A DNA stretch of 64,000 nucleotides, taken from positions 5,784,399 to 5,848,398 of the forward strand of contig CM055314.2 in NCBI GenBank assembly GCA_029255685.2. Reading direction: 5' to 3'. The notes under the pieces are model-generated. The model was not told the DNA's origin and ran no database searches. It saw only the letters and a program-made list of their open reading frames with translations. Origin of the DNA: Silene conica (taxonomy: Eukaryota > Streptophyta > Magnoliopsida > Caryophyllales > Caryophyllaceae). Positions 11,692-23,700 of this stretch are shown one piece after another. The position numbers and the translations under genes were made by a program. Every line of letters begins with the position of its first letter. Position 1 is the stretch's first letter.

Positions 11692-12700
11692 CGTTTTGGT
11701 CTCACATATACAATTTCTCCCTATGTTTTACAACAACTACACAAGAACCCTAATTTGATATGATTCAACTAAAAAATGATCAAATTGCTGCAACAAAAAC
11801 TCTAATTTATATAAAAATTGATCAAATTGCTAATTCAAATCAAACCCACCACCAGAAATCAAGAGAAAAAAAAACCCAGATCAGTAAATCACTTGCCCAC
11901 AAACCCAGAAATCATGAACAGGAAATAAATAGATCAACTACCAAATTCCACAAATTATACAACAACAAATCCTCAAGTAACAAGCTTTTTATATCAAATC
12001 TCTAGTATAGATCAATAATCGAAATGGGTTGAAAAAATTTCAGTCGATTATGATCAAAAGGTGGATGAAATCAATAATGAAACCCTAAAAATCAAAATTA
12101 ATTGATTTCCTCCTAATTTTAATACAAACAAGATTGGATCTTCTAAGAAGAAATACCAAAAAGTTAGAATTAGGAAATATAATAATAAATTAGAGATGAT
12201 TGATAGGATGAAAATGAGTGAAATCAATCAATCAACCAATTATGAAACCCTAAAATTGAAAATCAATTAATTCCCCTAATTACAAAACAAAAAGATTGGA
12301 TCTTTTAACATGAAATCACAATTAAATAACGAATTTAAGAGATTAGAGAGAGAAAGTGAGGTAAGCCACAAAATTAATCTCTGAAATTAGAAATGAAGAC
12401 AGAGAAAATTGATGAACACAAAAAAAAGAGGGAAAAAATGATGAACAAAAAGTATGTGACAGGTGATGATATGTGATTGGTTAATCTTGATGTGGGACCA
12501 TTGTTTTTGACCGTTGGATGTGTTTGGCATCTTGGTTGGTTAGGTTGGTTACTGGCCGTTAACTTTGAGGGATTGATGGTCTATTGTGGTGACATGTGGA
12601 AGGGAGAATGCCGTGACGGTTATATTCTTCACAAACTTGCGAGGGGTTTAATACGAAGTAATAAACAAATTGATAAACAATACAAAACAGAATGCTACTC
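11692..12700. other. PP2C upstream region with a diverged direct duplication
   Basis: This should contain the promoter and 5' leader of the PP2C gene. Segments 12063-12143 and 12215-12309 are diverged direct copies sharing ATGAAACCCTAAAA and AAGATTGGATCTT in the same order. ACCCTAA-type words also appear near 11748. No TATA box stands out and no coding sequence was seen. Confidence 0.5.
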
Positions 12701-13090
12701 TTAGAGTGTGTTTTGATACAATTTTAGGAGGGAAAGGGAGGGGAGGGAAAGGGAGGGGAGGTGAAGTGAGGTGAGGGGAGGGGAGTTTTGGTTGTTTGGA
12801 TAATAAAATTATTGAGAGGGAAATGAAAGGGGATAAAAAAGGACATGGTATATTGGATAGAGATGTTATGAAATATGATGAATAATGAAGTGTATTATGG
12901 TTTTCCTTCCAAATCTCACCTACTTAGGAAAGAAAACTATTTGAACTAATGGAAGGAAAATGGATCCTCTCATTTCTCTCCCCCCTCATTTCCCTCCCAC
13001 TCAATATTGTATCCAAACGAGAAAAATTACATCCCTCCCTTTCCCTCCCCTCCCTTTCCCTCCAAATCCCCCTATCCAAACATAGCCTAA
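12701..13090. mobile_element. Purine/pyrimidine-biased MITE
   Basis: The ends TTAGAGTGTGTTTTGATA and TATCCAAACATAGCCTAA are imperfect inverted repeats. The left arm is almost pure purine (GGAGGGAAAGGGAGGGGAGG) and the right arm is its pyrimidine mirror (CCTCCCTTTCCCTCC). It abuts the next MITE with no gap. Confidence 0.72.
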
Positions 13091-13313
13091 GGCCATGTTC
13101 TTTTCGGCTGAAACGAGCGGAATTGAATAAATTGGAGTAGAGTTTAAGTGAACTAAATTGAGTGGAACTAAGATGGGGTGAATTTAGTTGAATTAAAAGT
13201 TACTCTTGTGAAAAGATTAATTGAAAATAATTGATTGAACGTAAATAAAATTGAACCGAATACAACCAACTAAAATTAAAAGGAGCTGAAATTAAGCCAG
13301 AAAGAACATGGCC
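13091..13313. mobile_element. Tourist-like MITE, copy 2
   Basis: This copy shows both ends: GGCCATGTTCTTTTCGGCT and AGCCAGAAAGAACATGGCC, a 19-bp inverted repeat with two mismatches. It is preceded by TAA and followed by TGA. The interior matches copies 1 and 3. Confidence 0.75.
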
Positions 13314-13862
13314 TGAGTGTCAATGCACTTAGCTTTTGTCTTATCTTCCTGTATGTTATTATTTGACCCGTCACAAGCTCTTGTGACGGATACGTCCGTT
13401 ACAATTGAGAATTTGTGATTTACAACAGATTAAACCAATTCGAAATGATCTAGTTTAAATTCAAGATTAAACCGATACTAGTTCGGAACAAATTTATTTT
13501 TCTGGTTCGAATTGGATTAATGTTGATTAAAGTTGGTTGGAGTTGATATTGATTTAACCCGATAGTTTAGGTGATAACAAATTTAAAAAGTTTGCTATAA
13601 CTCAATTCGTATCGAGTTGGCAGTTTGGTAAGTTAAAATAACCTAATCGAAAGTATTTGGTATAGATTCGAGTGTAAACGGATAGTTGATATTAATTCGA
13701 CTCGAATGGAAATTTACCTAAGATGATCCACACTCGTCGTTGTTTCAACCTCATCGTTATCATAATAAGTTAATAACAAAATAGTTTAATATAACTCAAG
13801 TAAGATCGAATTGACATCTTGACATCTAATAAGTGTGTCAAATTAAGTAGATTAAAGATAAA
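13314..13862. other. Intergenic; one MITE remnant
   Basis: CCGTCACAAGCTCTTGTGACGG at 13371-13392, followed by CCGTTACAATTGAGAATTTG, is the end of the GTGACGG MITE family seen complete at 17573 and 47275. The rest is AT-rich, without genes or clear repeats. Confidence 0.4.
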
Positions 13863-14293
13863 CTAGTGTTACACCCGTGAAAAATCACGGGGTTGTGTAT
13901 ACTTATTTTTAAAGACGACGTCGGCATATTTATTTCAATATATAGCAATTCTCGTTATTCGAACGAATTATTTTTTAACGGGATGTTTGAATATAAGATA
14001 TATTCAGTGAAAAGGTGAATTTCCCGGTGCACTAATTTTTGAATAGCTATTAGTAATGATGATAATATTTGGATTACTTATGATAACATTAATGAATAAG
14101 GTATATAAGAAAAAACGATAGACGACTAAAAAAAGATTAAATAACTAATAATGAGTAGTTTGGATAGTTACTGTCTTTTGATGAATTACTTACGGAACAT
14201 AATTTGACGGACAAATACGATGAACAAAATAACTAATCAAGTACAAATATAAATTAAATGGGTGTATTAAAATTCGATAACCCAACACGAAAA

Positions 14294-14476
14294 TTACAGT
14301 TTCTCGAAAATCTCCTTGTAAACAACATTTGTTGTTGTATTAGTCATCCCTCCTTCTTCATCAAGAAGTAGAACTTTTAGACCTTTCTTACTCGTGACCC
14401 TGTTTATAGCAACGTACAATTGGCCATGGGTAAAGACTGGTCTTGGAAGATAAAGTCCAACACGGGATAGAAGCAA
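14294..14476 (-). pseudogene. Helitron Pif1-like helicase, C-terminal relic
   Basis: The frame encodes RPVFTHGQLYVAINRVTSKK followed by GLKVLLLDEEG and TTTNVVYKEIF before a stop. This is the closing motif of the superfamily-1 (Pif1) helicase domain of plant Helitron RepHel proteins. The Rep domain and the rest of the helicase are missing, so it cannot be functional. It lies 430 bp from the Helitron 3' end on the same strand, where RepHel normally ends. Confidence 0.85.
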
Positions 14477-16309
14477 AACGATGACTACGCAGTAACCACA
14501 ATGTAATCTGTACGGTAAAAAGTGAAATTACATAAGTTAAAAGCCAAAGTTTAAATTCTTATTGTACGATATAAGTAGTGATAAAGTAAAATTATCTATG
14601 TGAATTAGAAATTAAGAAAAACTACGGAAACCGACATGTTTATGTTGAAATATATTGAGACAAATAAATACAAAAGTAAACATTGCCCTTCAAAATCCAA
14701 ATTGAAAATTGAAATCAATCAGAGTAAATTTATGAAAAAATCAAAACTGTGAATACTCAAAGAAGTAAAAGATAAAAGTTTGTTATTGTATGAAATCAAA
14801 ATTTAACCGATCTAGAAAGGCTAACCTTGTCTGCTTCGTTGTGCTGGAGCAGGAAAATATATGCGTGTGTTAATTGTTCACCAGTCACCACTATCACCAT
14901 AGAACTGCAAATTAGCTCATAAAAGATTAAAGCAAATTACAATTACAATAAAATAGATCGGTGGCCAGGAACATCTTGCTTATTTACAAATTTAGGAGCA
15001 TACCAATTTTTTTTGCCATGAAATATGAAATAGACGGAGAAGAAGATACAAATGCAGGACACATATTAAAATCGTGAGAGAATGATGAGTGGCGGCTAGA
15101 AAAAGTAATTTATTTATAAAAGATACTCCGTATTATTTTGCCTTGCATTCAACGTTGGAATAGTTACAATATATACAGATTGCTAGGTACTCAATTCCTT
15201 TGATTGAGCCTAGAATCGTCGTGATTGATTCCTAGGTTAGGAAATACAATCTCTAAATTAGGTAGGAGAATATTTAGTTGGACTCTTTGTATAATAATTG
15301 ACGTAATATCAGCAAATTCCTAAAATATGTTAATAGCAGTAATAAATCTTAACGGGGTGTAGAATATTAATTCCTAATATCCGTGTAGAATTTTCCAAAT
15401 AAATCTTCACAATATTCCTAATTTCAGTTTAGTTGATTTTGGTTTGACGATTTTTATGGCATAGAATAGAATATTATATATTATATATTTATTATATTAA
15501 TTCCTAAAATATCCGTGTAGAATATCCGTGCATGATTTTGGTTTTTTATGGCATATATCTATATAAAAGTATATAAGAAGAACCACTACACATGAATTGG
15601 ACACGTGTCACTCTCACATTAAAAATTTTCCCGCCAAGTTCCCATGATGTAATATTGATTTTGGAAAATCTTGGAAGAAATATTCTGGCTGATTAATGTT
15701 TACAAAATAGAGAATATATGGCATGTCCGTGCAATATTTAATAAATTTAGACTGATATTCAAAATCTAAAATATTGCTATGCATATCGGTGTAAAAATAT
15801 TTTATATAAATTTAGAAGTGTTTAGGCTATAAAACTATTCTATATAAATCCGTGCAAAAATCTTTTATATAAATCTTTTATAAAAATTATTTTATATATC
15901 TTTTAAATTTAGACACTTCTTGGTGTCAATAGACAACAAACAATATTATTCAAAGATATTATCCGTGCAATATTAAAACCTCCAAAAAATATTCTCACAT
16001 ACAACTGTTTGAAAAAATATTCTCACATATAATTAATTACCCGTGCAATATTATTCAAAGATTCAATTAATTCAATGAGATCTAAACTATCATTTTAAGC
16101 GTAACTATAACATAAATTTTCAATTCTATAATAGTGCTATTATGTCATGACTAAATATAAAACTAAGAACTATTTTTAATAATTAGCTATGTGGTCATTT
16201 ACACAAGTGGGATGTAACTGCCTAACTGATCTGTCTTAAGAAATACTTATTGCTTAATCAAATAGAGACTAATATAGGAGATATTAAATTATACTAATCT
16301 ATATATCTA

Positions 16310-17230
16310 TCTATATATATATAATTGTAATAGAGAAACCATTAGACACATGACAGTCAGTCAGTCATTAGTTAAATATTTTTCCGCTCAGTAATTATTT
16401 TGTTATTTATGATAAAAAAATCATTACCTAATTTCTTATTAATATTGATTGTAATTAATATATTACAGTATTATTATACTTTTTTTTTATGATTTTATGT
16501 AATCACGTTATCTATATCTATTTATAATTTTTTTTTCTTTTTTGATTGTATTGTGTAGAATTTTTATCAGTTTGAATTTACTTGAGTAATTTGACGTCTA
16601 CGAAGTATTACTCGGTCGGTAATTTCTTATTTGTAAAGAAGTATTTGTTAATGTAATTTAATTCAGGTTGTGTCGGGCCAATTCGGGTCATGTTAGTTCG
16701 GTTCATCATTTTTTCGAGATAATTAGGGTTGGATCGAATTGGATCATTACGGTTCGGGATGGGTCGGGTCGGGCCAATGATTAAGAGAGAAATCTCATTT
16801 CAAGTCATTTTGTTCATTAGAGTTTTTGTTTCTCCAAGTTATTTTCGAGTTGGGTGGTTTCAGATTATACCACTTCGGGTTGGATCTATTATGGCTCAAA
16901 TTAGTTAAGAATTTTTTTGGGACGAGTCAAATGAATTCAGATTTTGGGTCATATTTGGGTGATGTATTTTGGGTCAATTTCGGGTCTCAGGTCAGCCTAT
17001 TTTCGGATATGGTAAAGGAAAAACCGCAATAGTCGGTAACGGAAAATTGGAACTTATAAATAAAGATCAAAGGCGAGACCAAATATTACTCTAAGTCTCA
17101 AATTCCAAAAGATGAATTGTCGCCCTAACTAATTCTAACATATTGGTAACAATGTTATTCCGATTTTTAATAAAACTAAGAACTATTTAACTATGCATTT
17201 CCGTGCAAAATTGCACGGGTTCTAAGCTAG
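16310..17230 (+). mobile_element. Non-autonomous Helitron, + orientation
   Basis: The 3' end is textbook: CCGTGCAAAATTGCACGG hairpin, about 8 nt, CTAG at 17227-17230, then T. A likely 5' end is A|TCTATATATATATAATTG at 16310 (16306 is an alternative), matching the TC-TATA starts of the other copies. It contains the GTTCGGGTCGG-rich stretch at 16670-17000, and no transposase. Confidence 0.65.
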
Positions 17231-17430
17231 TAATATAATATAATAGAATATTAAAGAATATTAATATTTTAATATTAAATTATTATTAAATTATTATGAT
17301 GTGGCATAAATGAGTAATTCTGATTGGTCTACAAAACTGAAATTTCTGAGGGTGTATGTGAGAGCTCGAAACACTAAACGCTGAAACCTGATTACGCCAC
17401 GTCAACGGAATTACATTCTTCTTTTATAGT

Positions 17431-17572
17431 AATAATGATGATTATTTTTCGAACGATAACATAGATTAATATCTTATACTATAATTACACAACCAAATTG
17501 AACTTATTGTCTTATAAATCATGCATAATAATGTCTTTTATTTAGAATATGACCTTGTCTAACTAATCTTGC
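17431..17572. other. AT-rich spacer, nothing recognised
   Basis: This short AT-rich stretch lies between the Helitron nest and the 3' end of the S28 gene. The S28 polyadenylation region may fall here or in the adjacent MITE. Confidence 0.4.
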
Positions 17573-17733
17573 AATAGGTCTTACTTGTGACGGTTAATCT
17601 CGTTACAAGCTTGTAACCTCTCACAAAAAGAGCGAGGGGATAAGATGAGACACTCTTCATGTGCTTTGTCATTTACCTTTAATGGATATTTTGTGAAAGT
17701 AACGCATGACGCCGTCACAAATGAGAATTTGAA
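17573..17733. mobile_element. GTGACGG-family MITE overlapping the S28 stop codon
   Basis: The left end is GGTCTTACTTGTGACGG and the right end CCGTCACAAATGAGAATTTG. The same pair of ends, with the same GGATATTTTGTGA-type interior, is found at 35112-35297 and 47275-47475. The right end overlaps the final coding exon of the S28 peptidase on the minus strand. Confidence 0.7.
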
Positions 17734-20700
17734 TCTTGGTTGAGGTTTCCATAATATCGTCTCAACCACCGATTAATTATCTCAACTTCTCTTTTACGTT
17801 GGTGAATCAACCATTCAGGATCATCTTCTGCAGGTTCGATTATATCCATTCCATGAGTTCCTACGATTAGTTTAACGATTGGTTAGGACAAAAAAAAGGG
17901 ATACAATAACTTAATTTCTAGTTTAAGAAGACATTATACTAACCGTTAATCGTATAAACCGCGATTAAGTTATCCGATAAGTTTTCCAACACTCTGTAAA
18001 CATATACAAGGCAGCTATTAGATGGACAACGGCTCAATTAATATACGCACAAAAAAAAAAAAAATTACAATAGTTAACCATTATTTGAGCCGTGAAAATA
18101 GTTTATACTCTGTATATCTTAATTTTGAAATTGGGTCATTACGTACGTCGTGTCTAGAGTTATATCGTAGCATAAATATATGCATTGTGCATTGTTTACA
18201 CTTTACACTAGTTTTACACCCGTGCAAACTGCACGGGTTTGTTATTTCAAAAAGATTTTTTAAGAAGGTATATATAAGATAATTTTTATAATAATTAATT
18301 AATTATCTTCTTTTAAAGCTATTAATTTTAAAAAATAAAGTTCTAAAATAAAACAATAAAATCTCTCGATATTTTATTGAATTTTAAATTACCAATCTAA
18401 GAATTGAGTTATAAAATCGTATTTAAATTCTTAGAAATTATATCAAACAAAATTATTTCGATAAAAATAAAACAAAATTAATAAAATTGAATCGGCCAGA
18501 ACAATTGCAGAGGGCAAATATTAAACTTGTTTTTCATTTAGTCAAGCTTGTGGAAGGTTAAAATGAAAATTTGATTTGCGCACGTTCTAAATAAAAATTT
18601 AGACACCGTTTTTCATGTAATACCCAATTGTTAATTAATTAGTGAAACGGAATCTAGTGAAGATTATGACCCAATGCATTTTAAAAACGAAAATTTAGAC
18701 TCATATACTTTTGAAATGAAATTTTGACCAGTGCATGGGTCTAAATTGCGCATTTTTAAAACGAAAATTTAGACCCATGTACTTTTGAAATGAAATTTTG
18801 ACCTGTACATTTTTAAAACGAAAATTTAGTTTCGTGCACTTTTGAAATGAATTTTTGACCCGTGCGAAAAAAGAAAATTTAGATCCGTGCACGTTTGAGA
18901 TGAAATTGTACTTTCAACCACCGTGCGACACCTAAGCACTATGCTTGTTGCTTTTATATATAGGATTTGTTGACACCGCGTCATAAATTTTACTTGTTGT
19001 AGTAGAAAATATTCGGTAGCCTATTATTGCCGCAATATGTTTGCGTGTCGATTAATAGTCGTTGCCGTATTTTTTGCTCCAAGTAATCTATCCTCGATGA
19101 TGATTGACCCTCTCTCTAGATCTGAGAGGATATTTACTACAGTACATTATAATATTTACTACATTATTTATAATTTATCTTTTTTTTCTCGTATATTTTT
19201 ACATTTTGTAATTTTCATAATTTTCCGTTACCTCGCTGTCAATGTATTTATTTTTTATCTGTTGTTTTCGTTTATTCGACAATATTGTGTTTAGAATTAA
19301 AAATGAATTGTTTTCGTTTTTTGTTTTTTTTTAAATCTGATGTCTGACGAATGATTGTTTATTTGTCATATTTTTTGTTGTCGTTTTTAAATATGACTGT
19401 GTTTATTCGTCAGGTATTTCTTTTAGCCATTTTTTATACGAAACCTTTATTATTTCTTTTTAAACCATGTCGAATTATATGTTTCAACTATAATTCGAAT
19501 ATAATTAAAGAATATATCAATGTAAAATCCTTCAGCAAAAATATTATAAATTAGTGTTGTATTATATTTTTATTAGTCGACTACTGTTAAATAATTTAGT
19601 GTATAATTTTATATAATTAATTTAAATTTAAATATTGAAGTATATGAAAATGTAATTTATTTGGCCTGATTTTAATAGTGACACATATAAGATGTAATTT
19701 ATTTGTACGGTGGTTATTAGAGAACAATTAATTCATTCTTAAAACTATGCGGTCCCCACAGATTCCTTCTTTTAAGGTAGATGCTAACGGAGGTCCCGAG
19801 ACAAAGTGGTCTTCTATTAATATATTTACATTTACCGCAATTTACTAAAATTTGACATTATTCACAACTATTTTCTCATATTAGTTAATGTTTTCTTACA
19901 ACTGTTTTTATTATTGATCGTCCTCTTTATTTTCTTTTTATTATTTTTGTTATTAATAATCGTTAAAAAAATCGCAATAGGCATTTATGTTACCAGCTCC
20001 AGCCCTGTCCATAATAAACTTTACCAAGATTTCCACAAATAGAACCATACATCCAAATGTATATAGGCATCGTACATCTAATAATATAAATCTAATTGAG
20101 CTTATATGCAAAAAAATTTTGAGTCTTTAACAATTTTTTCTTGCATTATAATTTTTTTGTGTTAAGAGTAAAATCTTTGGGTTTTATATTTATTATTTTT
20201 GAGTTTCAATATAATGTTTTGATATATAATTTTTTTATGAAGATGTTCAGATTCTTTTCAATAAAGCTCGTAAAATATATGTATAAGCTCAAATTCTTTG
20301 TTATAAAGCTCGAAATCTATACTATCAGATGTATACATTTGGTTATATAATCTTCTAATTGATTTCTATTAATTAGGACGGAGAGTGTAATTTATAATAA
20401 AAGAATAAATTAACTTGCTTTAATTCACACAATCTAGTTTGAAGTACGTGACTTACCCGGCACTACTATAAGGATCTCTTAATCCGTTTGAAAAAATAAT
20501 GTTACTACCAAATGTTTTCAAAATCAACTTCAAATCCTGCAATTGGCACAAAAACAAGTTTTAAATGTGTTAAATTTAGCAACAAAAATGTATACTTCCT
20601 CGGTTTTATTCATTTGTTTTATTTGTATTCTTAATAAAGAATTTGTTAACTAAATATCACTATAAATAATTGAGACGGAGAAGGTATAAATTAATCGCGT

Positions 20701-23700
20701 AATATATATGATTCTAACATGTCCTCCGTAGTAGGTTGTGATCCAATGTGGTCGAGGCACAACGTTGTACTTGTCTTTACACTTCTCGACATAATTTGTC
20801 AAATTGAAAGTATCATGGGGAAACATTGAATTTTTACCAGTGCCAAAAACTTTAGGAATCACCATTTCACTGCATGTCTACAAAATCAAATTAAATTAGT
20901 TAAAAATTTATATCGAATTAATTACTATAGTTCGATCCTAAAAAAATTATTCCCGTCTCAAAAAATATGAATATTTTTTTTTGATGAGAAATGCATTATT
21001 TCAGTCAGTAAGTTGGTTATACATCCGAGGTATTATCATCAGTTTTATAGGTTTTGAGGATTAAAATAAAGTTTTTGAGTTTAATTTTAAAAATCATGGG
21101 TTGTATTTATAAAGTTTTCGTATTCATTTGCTAAAATATTAAGCTCATAAAATTACATTAAAACTCAAAAAAGTACTTATATACACATGCTCTAACTTAT
21201 AAACTCTAAAGAGTTCACAAAATAATAAAATATACACATGCTAAAAAAACAAATAAAGTTTAAGGTAATAAAGCAGTGGCGGATCTAGAAATTTAGTTCT
21301 AGGGGGCACAAAAAAAATTTTGACGTGTTATCTAAGGACATCTAAGACAATATTTTTATATTTTGGAGTTTTTTTTCCTAAATTAGTCATGATATTAGTA
21401 AAAGAATAAAAACATATTGGTCATAGACATTTCTTTCTTTTTAAAATAATATCTCATTCCTAGAATATAATAGTGCAACCTGCAGGTCGTAAAATACTTA
21501 TGGAGTCGAACCTTGTACCTCAAGTATAGAATTATGCACTCTTACTGTTAAATTCAACAACGGGCCTGGGCCACACCCAAACGGAGGAGAAAGAGTCCAC
21601 AATATAAACCCAAGAGGGTTCCACTCTAAAACCAATTGGCAATAGAGGGAGTAACCCCTTGCCTTATATTGTGATAATTCTTCTCCTCTTCTATCAATGT
21701 GGGACAATCCTCACAGGTGGGATTATCGGGTTTCTTCACACTTACCAACTATGCCATGATAACTTACAAGCTATTATAGATACTTATAAAAATTTATTTC
21801 GGAAATTTCATGAAGGACACCTGCCCCCGGCCCCCTTGGATCCGCCCTTGTAATAAGCTCGAAAAAAAATACACATATGCTCAAAAACAAGTAAAATATG
21901 AGGTAATACCTTCGATGTATTTTCTTTTTTCTCTTATTTCAGTAGCTCGTTTTAAATTTTAGCAATGTAAAACGGATTACGTTACTAAAACAATGAAAAC
22001 AAAAATACCTGCCATTCCCATCCCAAAATAGTGTCGCTAGTGTAACTTTGTTCCCAGTTGATCTCTTGACATGTCGTTAGGTTACCGGAGAATGCAACAA
22101 TGGCAGCGTAAATTCGACTAAGCGTATCAGTTCCGTGGCTTCCATTGTCGATTGCATTGCAAATGCTTGTTATGGGAGGGAGATTGTATTGAGCCACAAT
22201 ACTATATACATTTTGTAAGTAGCGCTTCAGTTCGCCTGTGTTGTTCAATTGTCTACATGCGACCAGAAGTGAACACCAAAAACGTCAACTTAATGTTATA
22301 CTAGTATAGATCCCATGTAATGCACGGTATATTTACTTCAATTAAGCAAACTATAATATTCAATTCTTTGGAAAACTTTTAAGGTAATTTTTCAACTTTG
22401 ATGGCTAAGTGTTGGATACCAATAGTTTTGGTGAAAATGTTTTATGTATTTGGTCTAAAATGAGGTGTTACTACTTGTTAGGTATCATGTCATATCAGAA
22501 TACGTGTTTTAACATATAAAAATACTCGTGGTACGATCGATAGGTTAACATCTTTAACAACATTCATATATATTGTGAATCTATCTTACCACATTTAGGT
22601 TATTATTAAACTATATCATCAGTAGTAAGTGGATCGCCATACCTCCGATGTACTACCACCAATTTTATAATTTCTGATTATAATAATATTTTTGAGTTTA
22701 TTTAAAAATTATGAGTATTCTATAAAGTTTTTGAGTTCATTTATTAAAACATTTTGCTTAAAGAATTACAATAAAACTCAAAAAGTTACATAAAAACTCA
22801 GTTTAATTTTAGTTTAGATGAAAAAAAATAAAAATCTAAATTATAAATTTTGATAAGCTAAGAAAAAATACACATATACTAAAATAAAACAAAATGTTAG
22901 GTAATAAACTCAGGAAAAAATACTCATATACTAAAAAAAACAAGTAAAGTTTGAGGTAATACATCTGTTAATACGGCGCATTAAGATGAATTACTTACAA
23001 GTATTAAACTTTTCACTAAGGATTGAAAGACCATTTGGCTCTTGGCCAACTTTGTCTATCATCATCCATGAATCTCTAATAGTTTCAAAGCAACTTTCAC
23101 TTGTTTCCTACGAAAAAGCGAAATTATAATTATAAAACGATCTTATACAAGAGTCCGTGTACGTTCAAAACATTTCAAATAAGTTACTCTAATTAAGGTC
23201 GATTTGATAGTTATAATTTGTTAAGTTCGTACCTTGAAATCCTTGGTAACAACAGAGTAATATCCATGATTTTGTGGAATTATGTTGTCGAAGTATAAAA
23301 TTGGAGCCGATGATGCCAATGCGCCCAAAGCAATATGCGGATACTTGAGTCGAAACCATGTAGCCAACACTAGAAAGTAACTATCCGATTTAGTTTGAAT
23401 TCTAATCGAGTCAAAGTATAGGAAGGTGAAAATATGAACCCACATTGAAAGTAGTACATACTACTTCTTGTACATACTTCATTGACTTAAACCTGTCTTT
23501 TTTGGCTGAAATGAAGTAAAACTTAATTGAACTAAATTGAGTGGAACTAACGTGAAGTGAATTTAGTTGAATTAAAATTTAATTTTGTGAAAAGATTAAT
23601 TGAACCTAATTAATTAAACGTAAATAAAACTTAATGGAATACAGCAAAGCAAAACTTAACTGAGCTGAAATTAAGCCAGAAAGAACAGAGGCACAGAGCC

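Larger units (their letters stand above)
13863..17425 (-). mobile_element. Helitron (decayed), minus orientation, with a nested Helitron
   Basis: The 3' end read on the minus strand is CCCCGTGATTTTTCACGGG, a hairpin, then about 8 nt and CTAG next to T, the Helitron signature. A relic of the Helitron helicase C-terminus on the same strand (14294-14476) supports it. The 5' end is less sure: minus-strand ACTATAAAAGAAGAATG near 17425 resembles the TC-TATA-AAAAG starts of the other copies. Another Helitron (16310-17230) and a cluster of CCGTGCAA modules lie inside. The 3' end is solid; full extent is inference. Confidence 0.5.

Noticed and set aside
17581..17769. 62-aa minus-strand open frame at the S28 3' end
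   Set aside because: It is in a different frame from the final S28 exon and mostly lies in a MITE; the S28 frame gives the conserved [18 protein letters not shown] end.
18701..18892. 63-aa Phe/Lys-rich repetitive peptide
   Set aside because: It follows the tandem repeat of a Helitron exactly, and the repeat explains the peptide.
20877..23107. S28 gene as a C-terminally truncated pseudogene
   Set aside because: At first the frame seemed to stop after [11 protein letters not shown], but two further in-phase exons (17993-17944, 17860-17715) supply the catalytic His and C-terminus beyond a 2.5-kb transposon-filled intron.
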